64,000 nucleotides of DNA from Cheiracanthium punctorium. Taxonomy: Eukaryota > Arthropoda > Arachnida > Araneae > Cheiracanthiidae. This document shows, in pieces, positions 35,139 to 47,736 of the stretch. The position numbers and the translations under genes are program-made. A model generated the notes under the pieces. That model saw only the letters and a program-made list of their open reading frames with translations. It had not been told where the DNA came from and did no database searches. Location of the stretch: contig JAWZYV010013002.1 in assembly GCA_038373885.1 (NCBI GenBank), forward strand, positions 189,501-253,500, in the 5' to 3' direction. Each line of letters begins with the position of its first letter. Within the stretch, counting starts at the first letter, position 1.

Positions 35139-36615
35139 ATTTCAATAATCAAAAAGTCATTACGCAGTATTTATGTGTTATGTATGAAACATTTCACAGC
35201 AAATTTTGATATACTTGAACACTTTTCAACATCAAAATATGAATGAGGAAGTTCACTACTGTTTTTAATGTTTCATATACCACTTCAACTAAATTACTAT
35301 GAAGTTTCTTTTTGTTGGACCGAATAATTTTTTTAATTAATTAATAAAGTTTTGTTACGTACAAGACATCATAAAAAGTTGTTTTTAAAGTACCTTCAGC
35401 AGTTTGGATTTTGTTCTGAATTTATGAGGCATTTTCACAAATAAATTTCATGAGTAGAAGAAGAAATATACATTTATTAACTAACTTTAAAATTATTTTT
35501 TAAAACTCATTAATTAATGAAAGCTAATTACTTCTGTTACGTACAGGACAAGGCTGTTTGTTACGAATGGGACATATAATTTTAAGTAACACTAAGGAAT
35601 TATGAACTGAAATTAACAATGTAAATTTAATGAATTCATTAATGTAAATTCAAACTTACATTTAATTATATAACTAAAAATAATTAATGATTTCTTAAAA
35701 AATTCTAGCTGCTATTACATAAATTAGGATTTTGGATATATAGCTCTATTTGAAAAATAATAAACATTTAAAATTAAAATATATGAGTGAAAAGGCAGTT
35801 TAGCCCACTGCTTGGCAACTGTCAACAAACTGGTGAGTTGGTACGCTTCTGGAACATATCTAGGATTGCAACCTCTTCTGCTCTGTTTAGTTCCGATCAT
35901 AATCTGTGGGTTCCGTTACTTTGGTTTATTTCTTGTTCAGCAACACATGTGTGATGAAAAAGGCTGTGGGATTCAACCATGGAGGAAGTGCGCTTGATTT
36001 TTATAATTACTTTCCCGAGATGCATCGCAGAAGCAGAAACGTAAACAAAATAGTGATTTAGGAAAACCAAATATTTTTAAAACAACTACTTAAAGTAAAA
36101 ATAACCTATCAAAAACAAAAGGAGGCTCCTCAAAAATATGCTGCCACTGGCCCTATGCAAGACCCCCTCCCCCCCAAAAAAAACTTTTTTTCCCTATGTC
36201 ATTAGGCTGTCAAAAAAAAAAAAAAAAAATCACTAGGTCCAGCCATCGCTGTTAATGGGATCCCTCAAAAATATGCTACCGCTTGTTAGATCAAAGTATA
36301 ATAAAAATTAGTTTCCATAAAATTGTTTTTAAAATTAAATAATGCTTACCCTGCTCAGTATTTTTCCCAGGCTCTGTGTCATCTAACCAAAAATAAAGGC
36401 CAAGTGAAAATAAGCTCATCTGAGGCCTAGCTTTGTTTTTGTTTTTGAAAACTTAAGTTATATAAATGTATTATTTTAACTAAGTGTTGGGGAAAAAAGA
36501 AAACAAAAACACAACTGCTCAAAATAAATAATATAAAATAAGTATTTTAAAGTTTAGATTTAAATTTAGCTGTGGTGGTGTAAACATAATGAATTAAATC
36601 TACCTCTTAAACATG
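35139..36615. other. AT-rich intronic sequence, no supported exon
   Basis: Presumed RPA3 intron 1. Apart from the GC-richer repeats at 36121-36290, nothing is recognised. Confidence 0.5.
36121..36290. repeat. Diverged tandem units (CTCAAAAATATGCTGCCACTGG type), two copies
   Basis: Two units share CCTCAAAAATATGCTxCCxCT and GGTCCAGCCATxGCTGTTAxTGG. The same unit recurs three times at 37980-38210. Confidence 0.75.
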
Positions 36616-36895
36616 TATTTCGAATTTGTGTGCTTGGCCCGTAGCTCGCTTATAAATTCACATCAGAAAGACAACACATGGGGGTGATGTTTGTAAGGGG
36701 GGATGCCCTCCGTGGAGGTCATTCTAAGGGATCCTAACCCATATGTACGCTAAGTTTCGGAGAAAGTCACAGAAAATTCTGAACGGTTAGGTCTGCGGAT
36801 GGGACCTGGTTTTAAACCAGGCACTTTCCATCTACCATTTCAACCACTCTGCCATGGTGAGGCACCTCTTGAACTAGAATTTGCTTCTTAAACAT
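36616..36895 (-). mobile_element. tRNA-derived SINE, copy 1
   Basis: The minus-strand head CCATGGCAGAGTGGTTGAAA resembles a tRNA A-box region, and CCTGGTTTAAAACCAGG lies in the B-box position. The body GGATCCCTTAGAATGACCTCC matches the SINEs at 38310 and 47355. An 11-bp duplication TCTTAAACATG flanks it (36605-36615 and 36896-36906). Confidence 0.88.
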
Positions 36896-37108
36896 GAGGT
36901 AGAGTTGAGTTGTATCATAGTTCAGCTTCTGATTGCACACCACAGATTAGCAGGCAAATTAGATAAACTAATAGGTAAAATGCTGACCATAATTTTAAAT
37001 TTAAAAATGAAAATAACTACACAGGGTAACTACTAAGGTAAATTTCTGGTGAGAAAATAACTACTAAGGTAAATTTCTGACCTTATTGCGTTCCCTTTGA
37101 AACTAGTA

Positions 37109-37586
37109 CAGTATAGAACCTGTTATCCGGAATGGTTGGTACCAGGTGTATTCTGATTCTGGATAACTAAATTTTCTGGATAATTGGTTGGGGATTAATG
37201 TGACATCTACTGATTTGATTGGTAGCATAAATGTTACTCTCTATTTTTGATTAGAATTAAACATTAATTGTTAATATACTAGAAAAATAATATAAAAAAC
37301 TCTTAATATGATTAAGATAAATAATAATCATTTAGAGAAGAAGTAGTAAATGTATGATAACTTCTTGAAAACTTAGTCACACACTAATAAAAAGAATAAA
37401 ATACCTTACCAGACAGCTTACTTTATAAATTCTAGCTGTAGTACTCAAAAAAAAAAAAAAAAAAGAAAAAAAAAATATTTAAAAAAAAACTCATTTTTTG
37501 CTTTTCTTTCAGAAAAAAAATAGGAAGTTAATCAATTGAAAAATGATTCTGGATAACTGGTTTCCGGATAAAAAGGTTCCATACTG
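37109..37586. mobile_element. pogo-like MITE, 478 bp
   Basis: Termini CAGTATAGAACCTGTTATCC and the inverse GGATAAAAAGGTTCCATACTG, with TA flanks. The TTCTGGATAACT word is repeated in both arms. Confidence 0.88.
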
Positions 37587-37979
37587 TATAAGCTATATTT
37601 CCAGGTCATGCTTTTCATTCATATGTTCTTCTTGGCAGGCTATTTTCAGATCTTATTTCTTTTATGCAAAATTTTAAGTAGCTCTGCATATATAATTTAT
37701 ATTAACCTTTCTGTTGTTTTATATATAAGTTATAGGTTTGTTTCAGTATTCTGAGATATGCTTCAGTTTAGATGCAGGCTGTCTTCCTTTTTGATAAAAT
37801 GTTCGCTGCTGATTGTTCTTGGAGGCTGTGTTATTGACATTTTATGGAAGACAGTTATTTGGATTAAATGCTTTTAATTTCTTTTAACCAATTGTTTGTA
37901 AGTAAATGCTTATACTAATAAAAGGAAATTAACTGGATTATGAAGTCATCTTTTAATCTACATACAGCAGCAATTAATC

Positions 37980-38210
37980 CTTCTGCCCTCCTACATCACT
38001 GGCCCTTTGTGAGACCCAAAACAGCATCCCTTGGTCTAGCCATTTGATGTTAGGGGCCCTTCCAAAATATGCTACTGCTGACCCTTTGCGAGACCCAAAG
38101 AAAACATCCCCGGGTTCGATCATAGCTGTAAGGGGCCCCTTGAAAATATGCTGCTCCTGGCCCTTTGCTAAGCAACTAAAAACATCCCACTATCAGGTTC
38201 AGCAGAAATA
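37980..38210. repeat. Diverged tandem units, three copies
   Basis: About 75-bp units share CCCTTTGxGAGACCCAAA, ACATCCC, and AAAATATGCTxCTxCTG. Related to 36121-36290. Coding origin was considered but no common frame holds. Confidence 0.75.
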
Positions 38211-38309
38211 GGAAAAGTTTTTGATTATACATAAACTGATTTATATTCAATGATAAATAATTTTCAATGTATGAAACAAACATAAGAAGTTTCACTTTTA
38301 CTCGAATAC

Positions 38310-38535
38310 AGCCCCACCAGTGGCTGAGAGTTTCTGCTCTAAAAAATGGAAGGCGGGAGGTCCAAGGTTCAAACCCCTGTCATGCTTGTCGACCTAGCCA
38401 TTCGGAGTTTTCTGTGGTTTTCTCTGAAACCTTACATAAATATGGACTAGGATCCCTTAGAAACTCCCCCACAGAGGGCATTCCCCTATAGGAAAGGACC
38501 CTTCTGCAGTCAATCGGCCTTAATCCACAAACACA
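38310..38535 (+). mobile_element. tRNA-derived SINE, copy 2
   Basis: A-box-like TGGCTGAGAGTTTCTG and B-box GGTTCAAACCC (pol III promoter) are followed by the shared body GGATCCCTTAGAAACTCCC and the 3' end CAGTCAATCGGCCTTAATCC. A perfect 13-bp duplication TTTACTCGAATAC flanks it (38297-38309 and 38536-38548). Confidence 0.93.
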
Positions 38536-39079
38536 TTTACTCGAATACTTTTTTTGGCAGGGTGTAGTTATACTTTTTTGACAGGGTATTAACTGTTCAA
38601 GCTTAAGCAAATTAGAACTAGACTACAAAGTAACAATAATAACACATGCACACAAATGCAAATTACCAATGACATCAAATTGAGCAAGCATATTTACTAT
38701 GACTTTCACCTATGTACATCAAACAGTAGCTAGAATAAAAAATAACAATTACACTGGTGCGAAAAACAGGGTTGGCAAGTTTTTGAGAATTAATGGTTTT
38801 ATCTGGTTTTAACCATATTTTTAACCATCATGTCAAAAACTCCTTACGACATAGTTGTTGACAATAAATGTAAAAAACCTAAAATTCTGCCATAAAATAG
38901 TGCGAAACTATTTTTTGCAATAAAATTGCATTTACAAATTTCATAATTATTTACTTTAGGTACTTGAGTAAACTTTTGCATAATTATACGCTGTAAACAA
39001 AATATACGCAGCTTAAAATGCAAAATAATAATAATAAGCTACAACTCTAAATATGCAAAAAAAAAAAAAAAAAAATTAC

Positions 39080-39228
39080 CGTATTGTCCCAAATATAACA
39101 CAGTGTTTTTTGGCTGATCATTACCCATAAAAAAACTGACTTGCGCTAAATTCGGGACCGAAATATAGGATTTTTCTAATTATCTCGATGAAAAATTTCA
39201 GGGTTGCGTTAAACTCGGGTCAATATGG
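39080..39228. mobile_element. pogo-like MITE, 149 bp
   Basis: Termini CCGTATTGTCCCAAATATAAC and, reversed, CCATATTGACCCGAGTTTAAC, with TA flanks. Confidence 0.8.
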
Positions 39229-39714
39229 TATATGAATAAAGATATGTTAAAAAACTAAGTGTTCGATCTTGGATTTTTTTTTAGAAGAGTAAAAATACTC
39301 CTTAACCTTTTTAGAAGGAGTATTTTCCTTTCCAAAGAAGTACTTAAAACAATGATATGCTAAATTTTCAAATGTATAATTAAATTGCATTTAACATGTA
39401 TAATTAAATTGTGTTTAACATATAAATAATAATTCATTATATATCTAGGTACATAAATGTCAATTCAACAAAAACTAGTACAATAATTGAATTTTTTAAA
39501 TTTAAAATCAGCAAATCCTGTAATTATTTATCAAAATAAAATGTACCTAACTACCTTATTTTATCAATGAGACATCAAAATCTTATACTCAACTTTTACT
39601 GGAGCACTTGAACAATATTTTATGGTAACTGTTAATGTTAACCATAATTTTCACGGTTTATATTAAAAGTTATTTCGGATTTCAGAGAGTCGACTGTAAA
39701 CAAAAATAATAAAT

Positions 39715-39790
39715 TACAAGCCTGAAACCGGGACCTTTACTCTTCAACCATCTACCAAGTGTCTTATCCAATCGGCCACGGTGCGACAAA
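39715..39790 (-). mobile_element. tRNA-like SINE head
   Basis: Minus-strand GTGGCCGATTGGATAAGAC resembles a tRNA D-arm/A box, and GGTCCCGGTTTCAGGC lies in the T-arm position. No cloverleaf closes. Probably the 5' part of a SINE related to copy 1. Confidence 0.5.
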
Positions 39791-40333
39791 ACGGTTTATT
39801 AGAATTCATAACAGTGTGTGCATGTGTGCGTACGATGGGGAGGAGGGGGTTAATCTGTCACAAGCGATGACTACGGCATATGATCACGCCTCGCCCTGCT
39901 ATTTATATCATTTCGGAAAAACGCATCATCTGAAATTTTAAACTCCTGTAATCCAAGCGATCGAATCTCAATGAAATTCCAATCCCATGTATAAAGACAG
40001 GCTTTACTCGGGTTACTCGTTGGTCAGCGAGAGTATGCGGATGCTAAAATGGTAGCAAATAATCTGGTTGAAGCTGCGCATGTGTAAAGATAGGTTTTAT
40101 TCTGGTATTTTCAGAAAGAGCACATTGATACTGAAGTTTAACAGGCTTGTGCAACAGCTCTTCTTCTACCTTTTATTTTTATTTGCTTCATATGTTGATT
40201 CCTATTTTAAGCCCCTTACTCTCTTCAATCTAAAAAATCAACCTGCTATAATTAAGGTCCCTCCTGGATGCAAGATGGAGAAACGCACCAAAACTGCTAT
40301 TTTAAAAATTGTTCCAAGTGGAATCCAGTTGAT

Positions 40334-40710
40334 TCCTACTTAAACGCACCTATTCTCGCCAAGGTGGCGATTACATTACATAAGCAGTTACCATCATGAT
40401 TTTTTGTATTTATGTGGCAACCGTAACTTAGATTAACATAACAGTTTGGAACAACATGTAAGTACATTACTTTCATTGTATTTCTATTATTATATTCTCC
40501 ATTTGGAGTGGGAGGGTTGCCAATGAATGTAGTTTTAATAATTAAGTGTCTTCAAATTGTTTAACTGGTGCATTTATCACTAATTGTTACCTTTCGTTTT
40601 CATCTAGTTGCGTTGTCAAGCGTTAAAACTTGTGCATAACAATAACTCCTCAAACCCATGACTGTAAAACTCGTCAAAGTGCGGCAATTTTTTAGGTTGG
40701 CGAAAGTGAT
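40334..40710. mobile_element. MITE copy C (relative of 6471 and 8097), inverted
   Basis: TTGATTCCTACTTAAACGC at 40334 starts a reversed, diverged copy of the 9-bp-TSD MITE and ends near GGTTGGCGAAAG at 40700. A second TTGATTCCTATTTTAAG terminus at 40194 indicates another partial copy directly before it. A related interior piece lies at 62100-62240. Confidence 0.65.
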
Positions 40711-41837
40711 TGGTGATTGTGCTCAATTGATTCAGAATCTGACATCATCAAATCGATGCTTTCAGAAAAAAACTGCCAAATGAATACACCTATTTATATC
40801 ATTTCGGAAAAGCGCATCACCTGAAATCTTACATTCCAGTCATCCATGCGATCGTATTAGCAATTTTAAAATTTATGAACTTTAAGAAATACATTTCGAC
40901 TTAATTCTTTTTCATGCTTTTTAATTTGACGTGAAAATGACGTAATAACTTATGAAATGCCGTACTTATGTGTGGAGACAGGCTTTTATTGTGGTTGCTG
41001 ATTGGTCGAGGAGAATATTATGGTCAAAGTGCATGGTCAAACTGTATCAGAAACAACTTCAAGAATCTGTTGCGAGCTGCTTTAGCATTTTAATATTATA
41101 TATAGATTTTCAATGGAAAATCTCGCCGTATTCAGCTGATCATAAAACGGAATTTTATGAGCAATACGTCAAAACACTCACTCTGAAATTTTTAAGGCGT
41201 ATTTTGAATTTCTAAGGTGTGAAATACGCATCTAGAGGTGTTATCGCGATCATTGAGTGTCATAAATATTTACCGTGGTTGTTCTGATTATTGCAAAGGC
41301 ACTTGGGGCACAAGCAGAAACAGGCCGATGTATGTAGCTATGTATAGTGTCACAAAAATTGAGCCTGCTATATGAAGGGACATAAAGTTATAAAAAGTGC
41401 CCTGAACACAAAAATGTTATAGTCAGGCCCTAAATAAATGAATTATTAATCTAATAAAATGAAAAGTATTAGAAAATTTTAAGTGTATTGATAACTAATC
41501 ATTATTTTGATTGCAAATTATAATTAATATACTTACCAGAGAATATTTATATTCTAATAGTGGTTATGCAGAAACAGTAATAATAACTGACTATATTTAT
41601 GCAGAAAAACGAATATTTAGACTCATCAAAAATGTTTAGGCAACTTGTGATTCAGTAATAGAATACTAACTTAAGCTTTAGCTTATTAAGTTTAATTTAA
41701 TTAGTTTTGTAATTTGATATTTAAAATAAAATGTTACTAATGTCTAATAAAAATAACATGCAGAGGTTTTTGACACTTTTGGACATGTCATGGCAATAGC
41801 CAGTTTTTGACGTCGCAAACCCAACCCTGGAGACAAG

Positions 41838-43682
41838 ATATTTCAGATCTTTTCATAGTTCTAAAATATTAAATTTGTAATATTTGGCACATTTATTATT
41901 GTTCAGGAAAACATCATCAAGCAGTGGGCTAAAGCACATTTTAACCAATATATATGTTTTATACAAGTCACAGAACATCTAAAATGTCTTCAATTTCTTT
42001 TACTTTCTCCATTGGTATCAGAAAATGTTCGTAGCTATTAACTGGACTCAGTGGCATTATAATTAATATATTTATTATAATTAATATACTTACCAGAGGA
42101 GGGGGGGTTAACCCCGCCCCCCCCCCCTCCTTGACACTAAGTGTGATGAGGAAAATTAGGCTGTTCATTACACTTTCTTCACGTGTTAGGAAAAAAAGTG
42201 TACATAACAAACAGAATCTTTTCTCTGTGAAGCTGTTTAAAATTACAACAAACTTTTTTTTATTGCTCTATCACGATAAAAACTCTTAACCTTGCCCTTA
42301 GGAGACTCATTTATCGCATAAACTGTTTTTCTGGGTAAACTGGTAAGAATGGAAGTGGTCCTCTTTGCAACAAAACATGTGGGCCTGTGCCCCTCCTCCC
42401 TTTCTGGATCCACCAATGCACCAATTGAAAATAGTTTTGTTTAGAAAAGTAATTTGTTATGAAAAGCATGAACTTGTGTGATTGTGCCATGCTCACTCAC
42501 ATGTATATATTATATATTAAAGCTTGAGATTAAAAAAATTCCTCAGTGGCCAGTGGCCCTACAAAGTTCAGTGGCCACTTTGATATAGTTAGTGGCCAAA
42601 ATTTTCCGTACTTACGTAATTTTTGTTTACATTCAGAAATAACTAGCTATATTTAAAGAAATCTAAGTACTATGAATTTAAAATTTATTAATTCCTTCTG
42701 ATTGGCTGCAGCTCCTTGTTAGAATCATCACATCACTGTCTGTGTCCATACAATATATAGGTACCCACATGGAGGAGACTAAAGGAGCTTAAACCCCCCC
42801 TCGCCGCAACCCAAATTAAAAGTGAAAATCTCTTAAAAATAGAGAATTGTAATGAAATTAATGATTTAAAAGTATTTTACTTTAAAATTTCTCTTCAGAT
42901 TAATTCAAACGTATCTTTTACGAAAAATAGTTGGTTATTAAATAAATACAGTGGACTCCCAAAAATCCACCAACCTGAAATCTGTATGGCTAAGTGATAT
43001 AGAATATTTTGACATTATTAGAAAGTTGTCACTATTACCAAGTACTTATGAAACATGAAGCCTAAGTCAAAAAAAAAAAAAAAAAATTTTTTTTTTCTGT
43101 TTTACAGAATAAAAATAATTACCATAAAATTTTGAAAGCATTTTTCTTTTTTAAAAAAACTAAAAAACTGGAGGTAAGATAATATATATAGTATTGCAGA
43201 CCATTTTCTGAACTTATGGTGTACACATAATAAAGTACTAGTTATTTATTTCTCCTTTCATTCATGGAATTTATGGGGGAAAAAGGAATTGGGACCTAAT
43301 AAAAGAGGGCCCCAATTTTCTATTAATTTCGATAGTACGCTTCCTCCTAATTTACTAATTTTGAACTTGCAAGAAGCTAACAAACGGTTATTTTACTTAA
43401 GGTAGTAGCTCCCCAACCTCCTATTAAAAAAAAAAAAAAAAACCACTAAGCATCTTATCAAATTTTAAGGAAAATCAGATGCATTTTAAGATGGGGAGAA
43501 TCGTAAGCATGTGCTAACACTCAAGCAGCCCATTTTCAAGGTTTCCACTTTCAAATAATCAAGTGTCAGATTATGTAAAACATTTTTTAACGAATGTTAC
43601 ACATACGAGGGGTTCAATTTACAAAGGTGAATCATATAAAAGAAATAACTTAGGGAGAAATTTTTGCGGAAAAGGGGGGGGA
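41838..43682. other. Intronic AT-rich sequence with solo repeat ends
   Basis: A Tigger-like terminus CAGTGGACTCCCAAAAATCC begins at 42949 without a visible partner. AGTGGCC repeats cluster at 42545-42595. Poly-C/poly-G blocks occur at 42100-42125. No gene supported. Confidence 0.5.
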
Positions 43683-43822
43683 CATGGGCGCCGGCAGAAT
43701 ATTTCCCAGGGGGGGGGGGGAGACTACTTCAACGTATGGTTACCATGTTGGAAAGATCAAAAAACAACTAAAAACACTGCATACAAAAATCCAGGGGGGG
43801 GGACCTGCTGCCGGCGCCCATG
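43683..43822. mobile_element. GC-rich MITE, 140 bp
   Basis: CATGGGCGCCGGCAG at the left and CTGCCGGCGCCCATG at the right form perfect 15-bp terminal repeats. Poly-G flanks hide any target duplication. The superfamily is not certain; hAT is likely. Confidence 0.75.
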
Positions 43823-45328
43823 GGGGGGGGGATACGTTTTCGCTTCGGCCGACCAAAAATGCCTTCTATTCGTATAATCTACAGAGAAACTTCCTGTCAT
43901 TAAAACGGAACTTGGGGGAAAAAAAAAAAAAAAAAAGCTTGAAGTGTAAACAGGAGGGTGGGGGGGAGAGAGAGAGAAACACTTCTCTCTTCTGGGACAG
44001 CTGTAACGCTGATTAATGGAATTCTGAAGGCATGGAGATCTGTTTATTTAAGCTTTGAAGAGCAAGCACTTTTACTGGCGATTACAAAATAAAACAAAAT
44101 CAAAAGTGTTTTGTCTGTTTCTCTTCCCCCTCCCTCTTGCGCTATTGTAGAGATACCAAAACTCTTGCAAAAGGAAAAACGTAACAATATGAAAGCAGCT
44201 GAAATTAGATTTATTTAAAACTGAAAACGGTATGTTTATGACATTAGTTTTTATTTGCGTATTCCAATGTACAAAATAACGTTTTTGTTCATTTTAAATA
44301 AAGCATTTTGCGTGGTAGTTTTCGATCTCCTGTAGCGTAAATCAGGATGCAAAGAATGCCAACCTCTTCATCGACCTTTCAAAAGCAGAGGGTTTATTTA
44401 TTGTTTCCAAGTTAATAATAATAATTAAAAAAAAAAAAAACTCACGTGCTTCCAGTCTAAAATTTTAGAAGGGTCAAAGTAAAGATCACATGAAATTTTT
44501 AAAAAATATAATCGATTACTCTTAAGTTGGCTGGACCCTGACTGAGTCGAACGACGGAAAATATACAAAGGGGAGTACTATAATTTAGAAAAACATTAGC
44601 TTCGTTCCTTCAGTACAATGTCTTATTAATGAGATACTTAATGCATCTTTCACATACAGTCATATATTGTATCAGTAGGCAAATATCAAATTTAGTTTTA
44701 AATAAAACTCCTTTTCACTCTTCTCTTTTTATTACGGCCGTCTATTGTAGAAATTGTAACAAATTATAATTAGAATAATACTTTTGTTCAGATTTTTGCG
44801 ACCACGTGTAGTATCCCACGGATATGCCTCTCTACGTACTGGAATGTCGATGTGGAAATGTAATAAAATAATGAGATGGCGCAAAGGGTCAAGGTCAACC
44901 AACGGGTCAGGTCACTGAGAGGGACCCTGAGTATTCTGTTCCGGTGCGTTCCTACCCACCCCCAATGTTACATGTTATCAGTTATGATGAGCTCCTCCCC
45001 TTTCTTCCCCTCCCATAGATGTCTGCAACCCTTGTTCCCCTGCTTGTCCATATAGCGCTGACATTCAGCTTTTGCTACGAGGCCGAGGGCGGGAGGGGCT
45101 GTTTATCTGCGCATCATCAATTTTTGAGTTTTTTCAACTGCTTTGCTGCCGACTTTTGTTACGGGGAAGGAAACGAGGGGGGGGGGTTGCTTGCTGAGTA
45201 AATTTTGCAGGTCGCCAATTTTGGCGACTGACAGACTGTTTTGCAGTCGCCAGGAATAATTCCACAGTCGCCACTGGCGATCTGGCGACCGCTAATCTCA
45301 AGCTTTATTATATATATATAAATATATA
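43823..45328. other. Spacer, no supported gene
   Basis: GC rises between 44880 and 45190, but no frame is convincing. TCGCCA/TGGCGA words at 45210-45295 resemble a subterminal repeat array of a transposon end. Confidence 0.45.
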
Positions 45329-45488
45329 CAGTCAACTTGCAATTTTGCGACCTTTCCCGAATAACGACCCTCTGATGAAGTCCTGACTGTTTTCCAATAT
45401 CTTTTATAAGATTTCGATTTAACAACCATTTAATTTAACGTCCTACTTGTCGAGGTCCCGCGAAGATCATTAAATTGCAAGTCGACTG
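45329..45488. mobile_element. pogo-like MITE, 160 bp
   Basis: Termini CAGTCAACTTGCAATTTTGC and the inverse ATTGCAAGTCGACTG, with TA flanks. PLE copy 3 inserted immediately beside its right end. Confidence 0.88.
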
Positions 45489-45520
45489 TATATAAGTATT
45501 TAAAAACAGGTAAAAACACA

Positions 45521-46561
45521 TTAAAATCCATATGTAGCACTATCGGTGGCAGCCACCACCTTCTTCAGCATAGGTCTTGGTTCCAAATGGCCAGCTCTCT
45601 TCCTCAGCATGGCGTTCCACCCAGGATCGATCTGCGCATGCGTCATATCATTCACAGCGCCATCTGTGGTTATAATCTGTAGGGCTTCCATATTTAGGGC
45701 ATAATGACTGTTTTTGTAATTGGCGAGTTTTTGGCTATTGTTAAAGTTGATTTCTATGGGGTGTTCCTGGGCTATTTTTGCGAGGGCAGTAGTGGTTTTA
45801 TTGAATTTAATGTCAGTTTGATGTTCCTTTTTTCGGTCTTTGATTTTTCGTTTTGTCATGCCAAGATAGCAGCCCTGTTTATTGGTGCTATTGTCTGTAA
45901 AGCTTAGTTTATAAATACCGGCGGTTTCATCAGGATTTATATTATCTTTATCACTGCGAATGCATTTGAAAATACTTTGATTGGGTTTTATTGGGATTTT
46001 GATATTTTTCTTTGCAGCTTCATTTGTGATTTTTAGGGCGGCTCCCCTGCAGTAGGGAATGGCATTGGTAAATTTTAGTTTCGGATTTTGATAGTTATTA
46101 ATTTGTTCCAGTTTTTTGATTCTCTTTTTAAAAAGGCTTTTTACTATTGAATTTGGGTACCCTGCGTTTTTACATTGAGTTTTGATAAACTGGAGTTCTT
46201 CATTGAGGAGTGTTTCGTTTGAGCAAACTGTAATTGCGCGATTGACATAGGAACGTATGGCGGCTATTTTAAATTTGTATGGAGTTTTTGAATTAAAATG
46301 TACTATTTCGTTATTATTTGTGGCTTTTCTAAAAACTGTAGTATTAATATTATTCATCATATCTCTATTGATTTTGACATCCAGGTAGTTGATGGTGGCA
46401 TTTTCCTCTATTTCTATGGTGAATTGTATGTTATTGTCTATTGAGTTGATTTCTTTGAGGATATTATCAGTTTCATTTTTGTTAATTATTGCGAAGATAT
46501 CGTCTACGTAGCGAAACCAAGTTTTTATGTGGTTGGATAATTTATCAAATATGGCCCTCTC
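45521..46561 (-). pseudogene. Penelope-like RT (YVDD) plus GIY-YIG fragment
   Basis: The frame is open from the break at 46561, so the ATG at 46360 is internal. It starts within the RT palm: HIKTWFRYVDDIFAIINK with an intact YVDD, then NYLDVKINRD. The connector follows (AIRSYVNRAITVCSN) and the endonuclease with GIYKLSF and CYLGMTKRKIKDRKKEH, then ALQIITTDGAVND with the Glu replaced by Gln. The RT fingers are missing. The last codons run through the hammerhead-like motif at 45528-45574. Confidence 0.87.
45528..45574 (-). ncRNA. Hammerhead-like core with helix I, PLE copy 3 left arm
   Basis: Minus strand: CCTATG, CTGAAGA, A, helix II GGTGG-TGGCTG-CCACC, GATA, GTGCTA, CATATGG. CCTATG can pair with CATATGG as helix I with one bulge. 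The GAAA box is GATA here. Confidence 0.45.
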
Positions 46562-46589
46562 TCAATTATGGCCCCAGTTGGAACCAAGA

Positions 46590-46636
46590 CCTATGCTGAA
46601 GAAGGTGGTGGCTGCCACCGATAGTGCTACATACGG
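46590..46636 (+). ncRNA. Hammerhead-like core, PLE copy 3 right arm
   Basis: Mirror of 45528-45574 with one change in helix I (CATACGG). Confidence 0.4.
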
Positions 46637-46720
46637 ATTTTAATGTGTTTTTACCTGTTTTTAAATGATTTTAACTATCCGTCACTTTGCTTTTAAATTG
46701 TATATAAGTAATCGGAAAAA

Positions 46721-47736
46721 CAGGGTTGGCTTTTTACCGGTAAAAACTGGTTTTTATCAGGACATGGTAAAAAGTAGGTTTTTACCGGTAAAAACCTGGG
46801 AAAAAGGGGTAAAAACCTAACGATACAATAAACTCCCAGAGTCATAAACTGTATATTAATGCTATTTTTAAAACTGTATTCTCATGTAATTGATGTGGAT
46901 ATATCATCATCAGGACATCGTGATGATGCAAACTACATTATGTAACAAATAATATTTGTAAGCATTTAGTTTTCATTAAAATGATTAAGATAAGTTAAGT
47001 GTAGTAAAAGTATATTTACAATTTTCCTTTAAGTAAAAATTATTAAACTAGACTGCATTACATAATTGTAATAAATATTGTAATGTGCCTTCTCATAATA
47101 ATAGTTTTAATAATTTTAATAATGATATATGTACATTATCTATAAATTTGAATTTCTTTTAAGATGGAAACATGGATCAAAGTTTTCTGTGTTTATTATA
47201 TTCCTTAAAATGAACTATTTTCGTATAGCATTCTTTTACTTACCAAATCAGACACTGAATTAGGTGAATATTGTTATATAGAAATGGAAATAGTGATATT
47301 AAATGTCCTGAACTTTGTTTCCCTGAGAAAATAAAAAAATAGCAGATAAATCTTATTGGTTGCTTGTGGATTATGGCCGATTGACTGCACTAGGATCCTA
47401 ATCCTATTGGGGAATACCTTCCTATTCCTAAGGGATCCTAGCCAGTATTTATGTGCAATTTCTGAAAAAAAAAATCCACGGAAAACTCCAAACAGCTAGA
47501 TCAACAGGCACGACCAGGGCATGAACCTGGCACCTCCCACCATCCAGTTTCGATAGCAGAACCTCTCAGCCATTGATGGAGAGATAAATCTTCAAAAAGT
47601 GACAAAAAACAGTCAAATTATTAAGTTTTTCTCAAAGGTTGTAAAAACCCTGGTAAAAATATGTTTTTCTAAAGACGGTAAAAACCGTAGTAAAAACCGG
47701 TAAATACCATCAGACGGAAAATACCATCCAACCCTG
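46721..47736. mobile_element. hAT element with TTTTTACCGGTAAAAA arms
   Basis: Termini CAGGGTTGGCTTTTTACC and the inverse ACCATCCAACCCTG are flanked by a perfect 8-bp duplication CGGAAAAA (46713-46720 and 47737-47744). GGTAAAAACC repeats fill both arms. Non-autonomous; hosts SINE copy 3. Confidence 0.93.
47355..47581 (-). mobile_element. tRNA-derived SINE, copy 3, nested in hAT
   Basis: Minus strand: ATGGCTGAGAGGTTCTGC, CAGGTTCATGCCC (B box), GGATCCCTTAGGAATAGG, CAGTCAATCGGCCATAATCC. An 11-bp duplication AGATAAATCTT lies at 47344-47354 and 47582-47592. Confidence 0.93.

Larger units (their letters stand above)
38767..41829. mobile_element. Possible hAT element or two solo hAT ends
   Basis: CAGGGTTGGCAAGTTTTTG starts at 38767, and a mirrored AACCCAACCCTG ends at 41829. 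The two ends differ after the first 9 bp and the flanks share only 5 of 8 bases, so they may be unrelated termini. Contains the MITE at 39080, the tRNA-like block near 39750 and the repeat at 40334. Confidence 0.3.
45499..46698 (-). mobile_element. Penelope-like element copy 3 with inverted 3' end
   Basis: A minus-strand element, truncated in the RT domain, is followed at about 46578 by an inverted copy of its own last ~100 bp (45500-45590 mirrored at 46578-46670). Both lie inside a 12-bp duplication TGTATATAAGTA (45487-45498 and 46699-46710). Its sequence is distinct from copies 1/2 and 4, so it is a third family. Confidence 0.88.
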
